Origin: Adiantum capillus-veneris
Lineage: Eukaryota; Streptophyta; Polypodiopsida; Polypodiales; Pteridaceae
DNA length: 64,000 bases
Direction of reading: 5' to 3'
NCBI GenBank assembly: GCA_014529385.2
Contig: CM043956.1
Span: 66,700,281 to 66,764,280 of the forward strand
Both the position numbers and the translations under genes were made by a program. The notes beneath the pieces are model-generated. The model was given only the letters and a program-made list of their open reading frames with translations, did no database searches and was not told where the DNA came from. Position 1 is the stretch's first letter. The number at the start of each line of letters is the position of its first letter. Below, one piece after another: positions 31,211-44,149 of this stretch.

Positions 31211-34200
31211 CACTTCGACCCCACCCTCCGATACGGAATCGAAGCATGCAAGGGGAGATGTGCAGCTACCATGCATGAAAGAGAGTTGCAAGGGTTGCCT
31301 ACCTCGGCATGGACAACCTTTCAAGGAAAGATGGCTGCATGACGGCATCGCAAAGATCGATTTTTTCTCACAAATTAGATCTTTTCCAACCGCGACAAAG
31401 ACCAGACTGGATTATAAGGTTTGAGCTTCCATATTCTTTTGGTTTTCATAGTTTTATGTATACTATTGCATTGCAAGAACAATTCATTCGGTAACATGTT
31501 AATCTTGACCATGGTACACTGCGAGATTACCTACGAGATGGGTATGGCCATGATCAATGCAATACGTCCAATTTATATCTGGGCATTATCGTGATTTGGA
31601 CTAAGGAGCAAGGCTCCAATAAAGATAACCGATGATTTGGACTAAGGAGCATGGATCCGATAGAGATAACCTTTACACAGGGTTTAACGAGGCACGATTG
31701 TCTAGTAACAGAGCCAACTCAGGCATGCCCTATGCCTTATAAGGTATTGATGATTGTCAAGGCCGATTATTCTTTCAATTCTAAGCAGCGGGCAATTGGA
31801 AATAGTGAAGTTGAATCCACAGTGACTGTGTCTACTGAACCAAACATTAATATCCGGCAAATCACTTCTTGGTTTTCTTCTTGCTGGTGACTCATTTGAT
31901 TCTTCCCACAGAAATCTTCATCAATAAGTGTACTGGATAAGGTACGCAATTGATTTTTTTTGGTTATGCAGCATCTGTTTGTTGATAGCTACGATATGCA
32001 CTAGACGTGCATACAATATGCATACACTTTAGGCATGCACATCACAAGCATGGCCTGTGAAAATTACTATAAGTACCAAAACGTGGATTTGTTTAAAGAT
32101 TGGAATGAAGCATGGGCACAATTGCAATCTTTAAACAGACATGCATGGCCTTTTACTGCACCTGTTTTTGAAGGAATCAAGGCTTCAATTTACCACTCTT
32201 ACATTAAGCTGTTTCCTGTTTGGGGTATGCTATGAGCACACGCCCTTGGGAAAGTTCTCCCTATGCATACAGTATATTTCACGCCAACTTTCTCTCGCAC
32301 AATGGAGACGAAGATCTACAATTGAGCAAGTTTTTTTTCCCACATCTCAAGACAACTGGTTACAGCAGGCTGACCAGGCTAGACCATGTTCAATATTCTT
32401 TCTTTTTTCCATGTTTATACATTTACATTGGAAACTAATGCTTGTGTACAAAGCAAAGTTCTTTGACAATTTTTCATGAAGCAAGGCTTCTCCCTTGTGC
32501 CAAGGTACTGCCCAATGCCTCGGAATCACGAGCAGTGGCACACAAGATTGACAAACTAGCAAAATAGGGAATACCACCTCACAAAAATCCCTACCAGTTT
32601 AAATTGTGCAAGGCACTAATGGTTTTGTCTCTCACGTTTGAGGCCATCACTCTCGCCAAGGGCTTCACAATCTGTATGCATGGCATGCTAACTAGGTGGC
32701 AAAAATTCCACCGCTTCAAGATTATGCTTCCGCTATCACACCAGGCACTCTGTCACAGACATACTAAGTTCTGGATAGTTTAAATTTATGGTTGCTGTCA
32801 ACGCACACTACCACTAAATGGAACCTAAATCTACGACATATTTCATAGGCGAAGTGCCATTTTAAGTCATTTTTCTGAAGTCACGACCCCATACATGGTA
32901 AGAGGGTCAAGCTCTAGCTTGTGTTTTTTGTCCCCTCTCTCGATGAAAGCATTATACAGACCGATTATTGCATGCTTATAGGATAAGCTGCCAGTCAGGC
33001 ATAACATGTCTAAGAGCACACATTTTGGGCACACACACACTAGCAATTTATGAAAAGTTTATCAGCCCAGCATAAGCTTTTGATACATATTCTTCTCGGA
33101 GGCAGCTTGAGCCAAGGTTCTCTAACTCACAGCTGGCACGTGGCTAAGATGCGACTCAAATTATTCTTCATCGGTTCGTCGATTAAACACTGTTTTTCAT
33201 AAGGGCTATGAGACAAAAAGGCTAAGAGCCGTTGTCAGGTCAGGGGAAAGGCCCAACTATTGGCATTCTTTGAGTGATTGTTTTCAAGATATACTCACAG
33301 CAGCTGATCTCTACAAGAAAGTATAGATGCAGCAATCAATTGCGACAGCATGGCTGTCCATAAGAGCTCGGAAATTCAATTGTGTGGGTCTTCTGCTCTC
33401 TCTATAGCACTACGGAGTGTCTATGGACATACTGGTTTGGGGTAAGACCCGGCGGGTGATTCCATAGGCATTAAGGATCACACTTTGATTTGCATTGAGG
33501 ATCACAGTTGATCTCTCCCAGTTATACTTTCAAGGAAAGAATTCCGCAATCTACCACACGCAGTAGCGAACGAAGAAACTTTTCAAGTTGATTCCAATCA
33601 TTCTGTACACGGTTGACTATGTTGCTTACCGTTATCTGCTAGTTAAGCAGTTTCTACACAGAGTCTTACCAAGGGGTTTGACTACGTAGATTCTAATCCA
33701 AGGGCTTGGATTGCAAAGGCAACACCCAGGGTTTCCAGTGCAATGCTATTTGTTTTTTCAGGTAGGGGAGGTGCTCCTCTCCATTTGAATACAAGTAAAT
33801 GTACATTACGTTCAAATCTCCAGGTATGCATCTATTGATTTGGCGTTATTCCATTTTTAGTATGCTTTGCTTGGTTTTTTAAGACGTCTAAGTACGCTTG
33901 AATGTTACAGAGCCATGCCAAGGGCATGTCGGCAAAAAGTATTATGGGCCAAGTGTCCAATCTATCTTTCTGTCTTATGCTGTTACGAACCTCCTTGTAG
34001 GGTTCAATTTGGCACATGTTGTCACATGGGATACAACATGGTCTAGGAACTGAAGGAGTTCAATTTAGCCAGTGTGGAGCAAGATAATGAGGGTCCCTCT
34101 CACTCTTGTCGTAGATTATTTAGTGTTACCTCCACACACAAGTACATCTTGTACTTGAAGGATGTTCTTTTTTACACATCCTTACATGAGACATATTCCA

Positions 34201-35670
34201 CATGTGGAGAATATGAGTCTCTGGACTGACACTGGCACCATTATTTCAATTATGTGTCACGACAAAGTCCCTAGCTGCTAGTCACATCTGTTATCTAGAC
34301 CATTTTTAGCTCGACGTATCAGGAGCAATTTCGTGGCCAGAAATTGGCGGATACTTAGAATGACTTGTTAAGGTACAAGTACTGCTAAACAACATTAAAG
34401 ATGTTTGTTTATACATATAGCAAGGCTATAAGTTGTTAATGGAAAAAGTTTCATTGGCTGTACCTAGAAGTGATCAATGTTGCACCTTCTATTATGATTT
34501 AGTCGTTTCAGCAAGGCTTGCAAAAGATTGCAACTAAAAGTATTTAGTTTCTTTTCAGAACTATTTACATTACTTTTAATGCGTGCTAGGCGCATCACAT
34601 TTGCCATAAGCATTGGCAAGGATCATTGCGGATATACAGGTTTGGGTTATTTTTTGATGAATGCATGCACACTAGGTGTTATGGGCCCTAGTGTTTAGCA
34701 AAGGCTAATTTGGAACGTCATGCATATTCCTCAGGTTGTTGCTTATGAAGCATTTTGCACTCTATGTGCACTATCTCTATGAGATTACTTTTGGGTCTAC
34801 TAATCACCAATAGAGGTCATGGCTTGGTTTGGGCGTTTGTGGATTTTTTCAAGTTAACCACGATGGTTATTTCAGACATTGTTGATTCCTCACCAATGTT
34901 ATACATTACTGTGATTCCCCGTTTACCAGTCATCTGGGACGACTGTCTGTAAACCGTGCGGAAAACACACCTTAGTAATGTCAGTTATCCAAGGGGATAG
35001 GCAGATTACAAAGAGTAATCTTGTGCTAAAGGATCTGCTAAGAGCATACGTTAGCACAACACATTTCTGAATAGATGATTTTCTCCCTATTCAAGAATTT
35101 GCTTAAGTACGGTTTTCGACTTTGAACACCTGTTGTGGTGGGGTTGGAGATTGTGTCAATACTTTCATAAGTCAAGGACTTACCAGGTGTGGTGACAAAG
35201 TATGTTGGAAAGTAACCTTCATTAGGGATGACATGTAGTTCTTTGTGTTCCAAACTATTCAGAATTCTAACGCGAGGACACTCCCTATCTATGAACTTTC
35301 CAAAATACTCAGGCGAGTAGAAAATCTGGCTCACAACTGCATGGAAAGTTACGCCAAGGTTTTCTTGCATTATTCAAGTACCTTCAGAAGATTTGAAAAC
35401 TGGTTATGCCTTTGGACAACTCTTAGTTGTGGTTACTCCTTTACAGTACTCAAGTGAGTTATAAATGGAGTTACCATTTAGACCCAAGTGGTTGCAAACG
35501 GACAACAATGTTGAAAATCAAGATGTTGTTCTTGGTTTCATTGAACCTTCTCATTGCACCAATTATCGGTCATACAAACAACTGGCTCACTTATGGGACG
35601 TCAATAAAGAAAACATCAATATTCTTAAGAAGATATTACTACTTGTGTTTTCGAGGACGAAAACTCTTCC
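31211..35670. other. interior of short-LTR element, no gene recognised
   Basis: About 4.5 kb with many stops in all frames. Short frames (for example 32035-32235 and 35038-35370 on the minus strand) show no retroelement motif. Near 35650 a frame reads VFEDENSS just before the polypurine tract, vaguely like the end of some gypsy polyproteins, but this is too little to call. Confidence 0.4.
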
Positions 35671-35862
35671 TTAAGGGGGGAGTAATGTCAAGGCAAGGGT
35701 CCTACGGGGCAAGGCCCAACCTAGGGGGTCAGGAACCTAGGCCAAGGGCCTGGACTGGACCAGTGCGGACTAGGGATCCTCTTAGGGCAAGAGCTAGGAG
35801 CTAGGCCTATATAAGGGGCGGTAAGGAGGAGGATCCTACGTCTCAGTTCCCTAGGTCTTACA
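35671..35862 (+). repeat. polypurine tract and 3' LTR of short-LTR element
   Basis: Polypurine tract TTAAGGGGGGAGTAA (35671-35685), then LTR TGTCAAGGCAAGGG...GGTCTTACA (35686-35862), then target duplication GACCA. Confidence 0.88.
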
Positions 35863-35867
35863 GACCA

Positions 35868-38319
35868 TATTCTAGACCAGTGAGATAAATTGTGTACGCC
35901 TGGTAGATAGTCTATTAGAAATATTCAATCTAAGGTAAAAGAACTATCTGTTATATGTGCTTGATCAAATTAGGAGTTGTGGCCCAAACCTCCTCTCTTG
36001 GATTAAGTGGGTCAAGTCAAATATATAGCTAGTCTAGACCCATTGTATGGTACTAACCCGACCAAAGGCTAGCTGGAAATAAGTATGTGTGTGTTTAAGA
36101 TTAATTATCTAACAATAGTTTAATTTCACAAACTATTGAATCATACAATGGAACTAGAGACAAGACAGTGCCTACGTAATAACCAAAAACTTTGTCTACA
36201 TTAGATAGAGTAATCTTTAACCATGATAGAGATAAGACTACATTTGACATTTCAACTTAACATTGATATATAATGTATCACTTGTGAATATTTAAAATTA
36301 TAAAATGAAGCGTATACAAGGTCTATATAACAATCATAAAAATAGTCGAATGATGGGTGATCTTATATTATTGTTGTAGTTGACATCGTAATCCCAAGGA
36401 AGGAATCTCTTACCTACCACCATTTAAGAAACAGAAGCCGATCATAACGAGCATTACATGGGAAGACAGGTGTCAATGACCCATTCCCTTTGTTATCAGT
36501 GGTCAAAGATTACAAAGAAAACCACAACCAAGTAGAGATCAAGTAACTATTGTTTGAGAACATAATCATATACATGAAAGCATTTCAATATTGGCATTAC
36601 ATGGGAGGATAGGTGTCAATCACTCCTTTCCCTTGTTATTCGTGTCAAAAATTACAAAGAAACTCACTACTAAGCAAAGGTCAAGCAACTTTATTAGCAG
36701 TCGCATAGATTTTATTTTTTTGAAAAATTGGACAAAATTGCGTTTATATTTTGAGAAATGTTTCAAAAACCCAAATAACGGCAAACTTATAAGAGACCCT
36801 CACTGAAGGATTAAGGCTATAATGATAAAGAGACACCTAGATGAATGTGTTCAAAGTAGAAGCAACCATAAACCAAGTAGTCCATGCCTTGTCTATCCCA
36901 AGTCAACTTTCAAAAATTGTATATGATAATATCAAAACTATAGGTGAGCATGAGTGTACTTGTGGAGCTATGCTAGCAATAGTGGTCACTAACATGTCGT
37001 GGGTCTAGTCGATGGAGGTGGATCCACCATTAGTGTAGATAAAGTATCCTGATTTTGGGAAACCCAAAATACAATAGTAGTAAGCATAATGAATGCCAAT
37101 CCTAAATAAAGTGAAAAAAATTATGGGAGGGTCATATATACCATGTCACACGTAGCGGCTATAGTATGCTCCTCTCCGTGTGGGCTAGCAAGTGGTGCAA
37201 TATGTAACAGTGCCTAGAAAAGTAAAACATTAAAAAAAAAGAATTACTAGCCACTCTGCCAACTAAATATTTGTAAGTATAGATGCTTTAAGGTACTTGA
37301 GAAGGGCCTTTTGACTGTGCAAACCACTCAACGCGGTGGGTGAGTGTGTCACCCATGGATCGGACCTCTCGTCCTAGCTATGTGCCAAGCCCATGGACTC
37401 AGCTCCAATGAATGGCAATGGCTCTACCCGGTGCCGGCAAGCCGGATGACCTATGAACTCTATTAACCCTGAGAGCCTTTGTTGCTAGGCCAGCCTACCA
37501 AAACCGTGACCCCTCCTGGTTGTCTATCATACTATTCCACATTGAGCCCAAGAACAAAATCTACACATAGTTGGTAGTAGGAAAAGTAAGTAGGCACCCC
37601 CAAATGGTGGGGCACATCACCATAGTAAATCACGTACCACATAGTGGCATTCTCTCTCATGCCAGGGTGAAGACGACCCTCTATGAAAAAGGCTGCTCGT
37701 GGCACTAAAGGTCCTGGACTAGGACAAAACTATTGTGAAGTGAGAGAGTGTATTGAAGGAGGGGACTCTACCTCATGGCATGTCAGGGTTGTACCCCCTA
37801 CATGTTGCATGACCTCCCACTCCTATAATGCATAGGGGTTGCTCATTATCACAAATGTAGCCGCAATAGCCTCCATGGCCTCTATTATTGACCTAGACTC
37901 TCAAAATGTAAAAAGACTATGAAGGTGCTCTGCACCACAAAACAAATCTTGCGCCAAAGTGTGTATGTGCAATAGAGAGGGTGTAGGGACGGGATGCACC
38001 TGAGCCTGCTCTCGTGGTTGTGATTGATGTGGAGGAGTAGGCTACTGAGGGGGCTCTAGCTATTGTGGGGACCACCATGTATCTCATTTTGTGGAGTCTT
38101 GTGAAACCTATCAAATGTATTCAAATGTGCGTGATCTTGATGGATTGCACCCTACTTACCCATTGGCCATGCACTATAAGTGGGTAGTAGATTTGGTTAT
38201 AATGCCATTGGGAGTATGGCAAATGAGATACTAGTGCTTGCATGATAAGGCTTAACTAACGAGGTTGAAGGTCATTCTCTAAGAACAAAAAGCACAGAAT
38301 GCATGTGTAAGTTTCTCTT
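35868..38319. other. no gene recognised; one direct repeat pair
   Basis: 36448-36546 and 36594-36690 are diverged direct copies (CATTACATGGGA...GGTGTCAAT...ATTACAAAGAAA...GATCAAG/GGTCAAG). Otherwise anonymous AT-rich DNA. Confidence 0.45.
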
Positions 38320-39215
38320 GGAATATGTGATTAGCCGTTGTGGCTGTGCTAGAAAAATAATAGTAGATCAGTTAAGTTGGATGCTGACAAAGCTACGGAT
38401 TTTTTCTCTTGGTTGGGCATTAAACTTCCTCTCAATATAGCTTACAATCTTGAAGGAAATGGTAAATCAAAGCATGGGCATCCTCCTATCATTAAGGCTT
38501 TGGCTAAGGCTAGCGAAAGGTAAACTAGGGGAGTGGCCTACGTTATTTCCTTATGCTTTATGGATTGATCATAAAACTCATAGCTCAATATTTAGTTATT
38601 TGCCTTTTGAGTTGATGTATGGCCAAGAACTTGTAATTTCAAATAAGGATGTAATTTCATAGGAAATGCTTTACCTTGGCAGGATGGAATGAGCAAGGAA
38701 TACCTTCTTTCTTTTCACATACAATATTTAGAAAGAAGGCCTCAAGATATTTAGATTACAATAGCATGATTAAAGGGTGCAAGGTTAAAGATAAAGATAG
38801 GTTTGGTAGGAGACATAGGCTCAGAATTAAAGCTATTTAGGAAGGTGATTGGGTATTGGTGTATGATAGTAGTCTTGACAACCAACATTTAACTATAAGA
38901 AAGCTTTCAAAGGGATGGTTTTTTACTTATTTTCTTTTATAGGCTCAAACTTAAAGCTATTTAGGAAGGTGATTGGGTGTTGGTGTATGACAGTAGTAGT
39001 ATCGACAACCAACATTTAACTATAAGAAACCTTTCAAAGGGATGGTTTGTTCCTTATGTTCTTAAGCATGTGAATGGGAATTTAGTTTTCACATTGCATG
39101 AGTTGCATGGGACAAAAAGGAAGATTTCCATTGCAAGAAAAAAAATCAAGTTGTTCAAAAGAAGAGGTGACGAGATCTCTTTGACTCTCACAAGAAAGTC
39201 AAAAGAAAGTTTATG
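38320..39215 (+). pseudogene. Ty3/gypsy integrase remnant (different family)
   Basis: In shifting frames: KIIVDQ, then DFFSWLGIKLPLNIAYNLEGNGKSKHGHPPII, resembling the second half of a gypsy integrase core (LGIK...YNPxGNGKVERGH). LGEWPTLFPYALWIDHKTHSS and LPFELMYGQELVI follow, and finally a C-terminal domain (WFVPYVLKHVNGNLVFTLHE...ISIARKKIKLFKRR). The catalytic Glu position reads SKHG instead of VERG. Stops and a 120-bp internal tandem duplication (about 38817-38930 and 38940-39055) confirm it is dead. RT and LTRs were not found. Confidence 0.75.
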
Positions 39216-42200
39216 ATGGAAATGATATGGATGAGAATGAAGAAATAGCGGACGGTGTGCTATATTTTATTGAAGATGAAAATAAATGAGATTGAAATGT
39301 ATGTTGACTTAAATGAAGACTAAACATGCAAAGAGATAGGTGTGGCACACACCCAAGGATGCAAATGTTTAGAGGGAGTGGATGTTGTGCCATGGCATGT
39401 TTATAATGTAAACTCTAAATGTTCACCTCGATTTTGATGCACTTGATTATGTGGGTCCAAATACTACAATCTACATGATGTCTTATGTGTGAAAATGGTT
39501 TCCACAGTAGCAATTGCATACATACCTTACTAGGGAGGATAGTCCTTGGCTATGGCACTATTGCAAATCTTCTCATATTCAAAAGATGCCTAATCTATCT
39601 TAGAAATGTACATATTCTAGTGCATAGAGATGGCACACTTATTTTGCCTACAAAGTTCAATGTGGGTGATCTCAACCAAAAATAACAGGTTTCATGTGTG
39701 GCCGTAAAAGATGCATTTAAAGTGCAAGGAAGAAAATAAGGTTGATTATGTAGCTGGACTTGAAAGGAATCTTTCCACAAATTCAGGAGCTTTCTTAGCT
39801 CATTTGGGCTTTTTACAAACAAAACATGACATTTTTAGGCTAAAATGGGCTAAACATATCTATAAAATGATACCTCAACAATAGAATAAAATATCTCAAG
39901 ATGTCACAGCAATGAAGGTTCCATCATTGCTCAAGCTAGGGAGGAGTTTCTAGAGCCAAAAATGTGCTTCTTTGGACATCTAATGAAGGAGATACATCAC
40001 TTTCTATGGAAGGTGCTAGTGCAGTACTCCCTGTTGTTTCCACCCTGTGTTCGAAGGTCTAAGGACACTAATTAATATTTTCTCTCTTAAAATAAGCAAT
40101 TGGGATTGCCTAATGGAGTTTTGAAGTTTCCATGAAATGGTGACGATAAATAATTGAAGTGTAAATTTAGGGTTTTCAAAACAGGGCAAAAGAGCACCAT
40201 ATTTGTGCAATTGGAAGCGAGGATACACCACAATATCACACATACAAGACTTTTGATTTGATCTTGGTTATCTATTAGAGTGAGTCATTCATGGCTGGAA
40301 TTCTATTCTTTTCAACGAAGTCCTTTGCTTCAAAGGTTCTACAATCCCCTTAACTTTGCTCCAAATGCTCATCGTCAAAGGTTCGATGATTTTCTAGCCG
40401 CATTGCATGTCACGGGAATCGAATAATAGAGATAGATAGCAAAACAGAGGAAGAAATCTTTGTATTGATAGTGTTTGATACAACAGAGGAGCAAAATATA
40501 TGGGCGCACTCCGTTGTACGGAGCTCGAACCTCCCGACCACCCCCGAGCTTCAATTCCCTTGCATGCAGCGTCTCACTCGCACTCGCAGAAGAGAGATCG
40601 GTGAATCCCCCCAAAACGCACCACCCGTCCTTCTATTCTTCTCCAAAAGCCTGCGACCTCTTAAAATAGCCGCTTTTCTATTTTTAGCATTCGGTCGACT
40701 CGACTTGTGCGCCAATATACCTACGAGAACAAGGTAAAAAACATAATCGCGAAGCGATCCGTAGAGGTTAGATTTTTTTTTTCAGCTGTCTTCAACTGAA
40801 CATAACTCCCAAACGGAGCCAAAACAGCCCAAGTCCGTCTCACACAATCTTGTTGCCCTCGCTGCGCTCTTCGACGACTATGTGATGGAAAATTTCCATA
40901 GCCTGGTCTGATTTGCTGAAAATCAACCTGCAAAACAGCATTTTCTACAAAAACGATGCAAAAACAGCAAATCCAACTTTTTTCTTAATCTTTGGCCCTC
41001 AACGAGCATCAAAACATCAAAATCTCTAAAGACTCAAAGAACCAAAGTTGTTCCTTATAACGCAGGCTTCAATCGCTTCATACATCACTTTTTCAAAATC
41101 CCACGTTAACACCTTCGAAAATGCCCCAGAAAGTGCCTTCCGGATCAAAAAATTTTATCAGACGAAAACAATCCACACATCCTTTTACACAGTGGACTAA
41201 CTTTAAAACGACCAAAACTTCCTAGAAAACAAAATTTATTACTAAAACACCTCAAAATCAAGTCTTGTTACATTGCATACTTCTTTACAACACTCATATG
41301 AAAGAGAGGAGGATAAACATTAGCAATATTAAACTACAACCTTTTTGGGTCCACTTAGTTGAGGAGGAGGAGGGAATACATAACTGTTTGTCCCCCCCTT
41401 CCTTTTCACTAGAGATAAGCATAATGTATTTAGAGAAATAACCATGTGCAATAACAACGTGAAAGTTCACTACATCCTACATAAGGCTATTGAGAGGGAT
41501 TTAAGAGAGCTATTTGTGAGAAAGAAAATGAGAAAGTGGCACAAGTAGCACTAGTCTTGTAGTTGGAAACTTAAGTGTCCTGAGACACTAAAGTGTCGTG
41601 TTTTTCTGTCAAAGTTTTGGTAATTTATTTGTCAAGGTAGAAAGAAGTTTTTTACACCTTGCTTCTACCATAGGTTGGCTATGAGGGAAAGAAAACATTG
41701 GATTTTTCTACATATCAAAATACAAGCCTTCTGGAAAGAATTATGGTAAGTTCTAAGTCATAAATTTTAGTAAAATTGCAAGTTGTTTTGCCAAACAAAA
41801 TCATAAAATTATTATATCTTTTTGTAGAGATGACCTTTTTTATGTTTGTAAATTGTGTTAGTACTTAGTGTTACAAAACAATAATGGAATACCCTTCAAG
41901 GACTAGTTTTCAAGACACTTGCAAGTTATAGACATGATTTCATACTTGCGTATGTTGGGAATGGGGAAAGGAAAACACACCCGACGCACAACCAACACGC
42001 CTCTCTAGAGCCCAAGATATATACATCATCCCTAACCACTAGAGTTCACCTTCAAAACTTGACAACCTTACATGCAAAACATTGTTTTCACATTACCGTA
42101 TGCACACGCGCGATGCAACATCACGAATAGAGCCTAACCATCCTGTATAGTTCTATTCATGGACTTCTACTCACACACAACCTCTCTCAATCCCTTTGTT

Positions 42201-42340
42201 CACAAAAAACTATCGGGGGGAGGGGGACATATAAGCCGTCGACACACACATATAACCATATGCACACAACAAATAAGAGAAGAAAAAAGGGAGAACCAAC
42301 ACCAAGTACATCAATGATGGCTTCACTTTGCAAAACATGA
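39216..42340. other. no gene recognised
   Basis: Short frames without motifs on both strands. A stretch at about 40400-40740 with AAACAGAGGAAGAAATCTTT and TGATACAACAGAGG has a copia-LTR-like flavour, but no primer site or partner was found. Confidence 0.4.
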
Positions 42341-42349
42341 CCAATTACA

Positions 42350-44010
42350 CAAGGCTCCAAGCTGGCACACCCTTGGCGAGCACTAAACATCAACAGTCCT
42401 CTGGCTCCGCACAAACTCTATAGACACAATGTGGAAATCCCTGGCTCAACGCTCAATAGAGGAGCAAAATGGCTCTTCCAATGAAAAATGGCCAAAAAGC
42501 CCTTCAAACTGTGTGTGAATCCCCTTTTATAAGGCTTTTACAAAACATAAAAAATCAAAAAATGGTGTTTATTGGCTCATGCAGGCTACTAGAGATTCAT
42601 TTGGAATTTCTTATGCATTGCCCACAAGTCGCACCCTTATTTTCTCAACCTTGCATGTGCGACACACCTGAAAATCATTCCCTTTCAATTGCTCATGAAC
42701 CACGACTTATTGGATCCGATTCTTATTTTTTCTCTCATAGCACAGGCACCACCTCTTGAGGGGGGCAATGATGGTGCCGTCGTTGCTCATCCATTCTCCT
42801 TCAAAAAACTTTTGGCCCCTTAGGGCATGTGAATAGGGCCTCATCGGCAGCCATGTCATCATCTCACCCGAACATCGTAACCAGCCAGGGCAGACAGAAC
42901 CGCCCAACACTGGTAGCGCCACCCCCTCCTTCTCTGTCCAAAACCACCAGATCGTCTCCATGCAGGCGATGCACAGAGCTACCACACCGACGCCATCCCC
43001 ACCATAGTCCCAAGCTCTCCACACCTATAGATGCCTCAAAAGGGCACCCTATCTTGGATAAATACCATGCATTTTTGACCCAGAACTCACCATGTGGGTT
43101 CATTGCCCAGCTCCATGTGGAGCTACCTCAAGACATTGGCCCCTATGGCCTCCAAAACCCCACTAAAACTTGGAAAAAAAATCCATTTTTTTCCCCCAAC
43201 TTGCACTGTCTGTTAGATGGTGCTCACCGAACCGAATGCTAAGTTGTAAATTCACACAAGTGGTGGTCCTTTCCGGCTATGAACCTCCCCGTCTGGGGTC
43301 CTTTTCAAACTCAGTAGGCACTCTAACAAAGCCAACCAAAAGCTAGAAAAACCTCATGGTACCGCACTGCCGTCAATTGGCATCCAACTTCAGTCCGCTA
43401 TATCTTGGTCTTTGGAACTCCATTTGACATGCAGTTTCCTCTTATTAACTCCATATGCTGCATAGAACAATCTAGAACCTAGTTGAGCCTCAAAAAACAC
43501 CAGATTGCTCGCTCTCCAAAGCATTCAAAGTGGCCCAAAATCGATCCTCGTCAAACCTTCATCATCAAATATCTCTCTCATCCTCACCCTGATTGTTGAT
43601 CTAAAAAGACCAGTAGGATCCATAAATCAAGTACTACATATCTATAGCTTAAAACTGACTAGGACTACCTGTCATCACATACCCCATCCTTCTCGGATTT
43701 GCAATCATCTCCAACTTCAAAGGTCCATATCTTGCACACCGTGGCTCCGTTTGATGATCCATCTGGACCTTTTCCTTCAACACTTCAATCTCTATATATC
43801 CATGTAAAAAATTACACCTTCAACCTCCTTCATTTGCCACCATAATTGACCCTCTCTAGTGTCCTTTAGATCTATAAAACCGCCTTATCAAACGCTCCAA
43901 GATAGCACACCGTCAGCAAGCACAAAACATCGATAGGCAGCCCTCTGGCTACGCACAAACTCCATTTTTACAACTTGAAAATTTCCGGATCGACGCTTAA
44001 TATGGCTCTT
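42350..44010. repeat. diverged repeat pair of unknown element
   Basis: 42350-42460 and 43890-44005 are direct, diverged copies (GCTCCAAG...GCACACC...GAGCAC/AAGCAC...CAAAACATC...CCTCTGGCT...CGCACAAACTC). The intervening 1.4 kb has several weak frames (for example 42829-43242 plus) but no recognised gene. Probably part of an unidentified transposable element. Confidence 0.6.
43556..43889 (+). repeat. interspersed repeat copy R1
   Basis: Matches 48286-48620 with moderate divergence: CCTTCATC...ATATCTCTCTCATCCT, GGATCCATAAATCAAG, CATCTCCAACTTCAAAG, CCGCCTTATC. No coding capacity recognised. It continues directly into the 43890-44005 repeat. Confidence 0.75.
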
Positions 44011-44149
44011 CATGTTACCATATAGATGTGGTAGTGATGTGTGTGAACACAAAGTTAGGACCACCGGGGCACTTTTTCCCTCACTAGGAGGTTTTTCCCC
44101 CTGTGCATTGTATATATACTGTCGGTGGATATGTGTTCGCAAAGTGGAC

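Noticed and set aside
42829-43242. 137-codon Pro/Ser/His-rich frame
   Set aside because: A competing frame of similar length exists on the opposite strand and the region is bracketed by repeats; no homology recognised.
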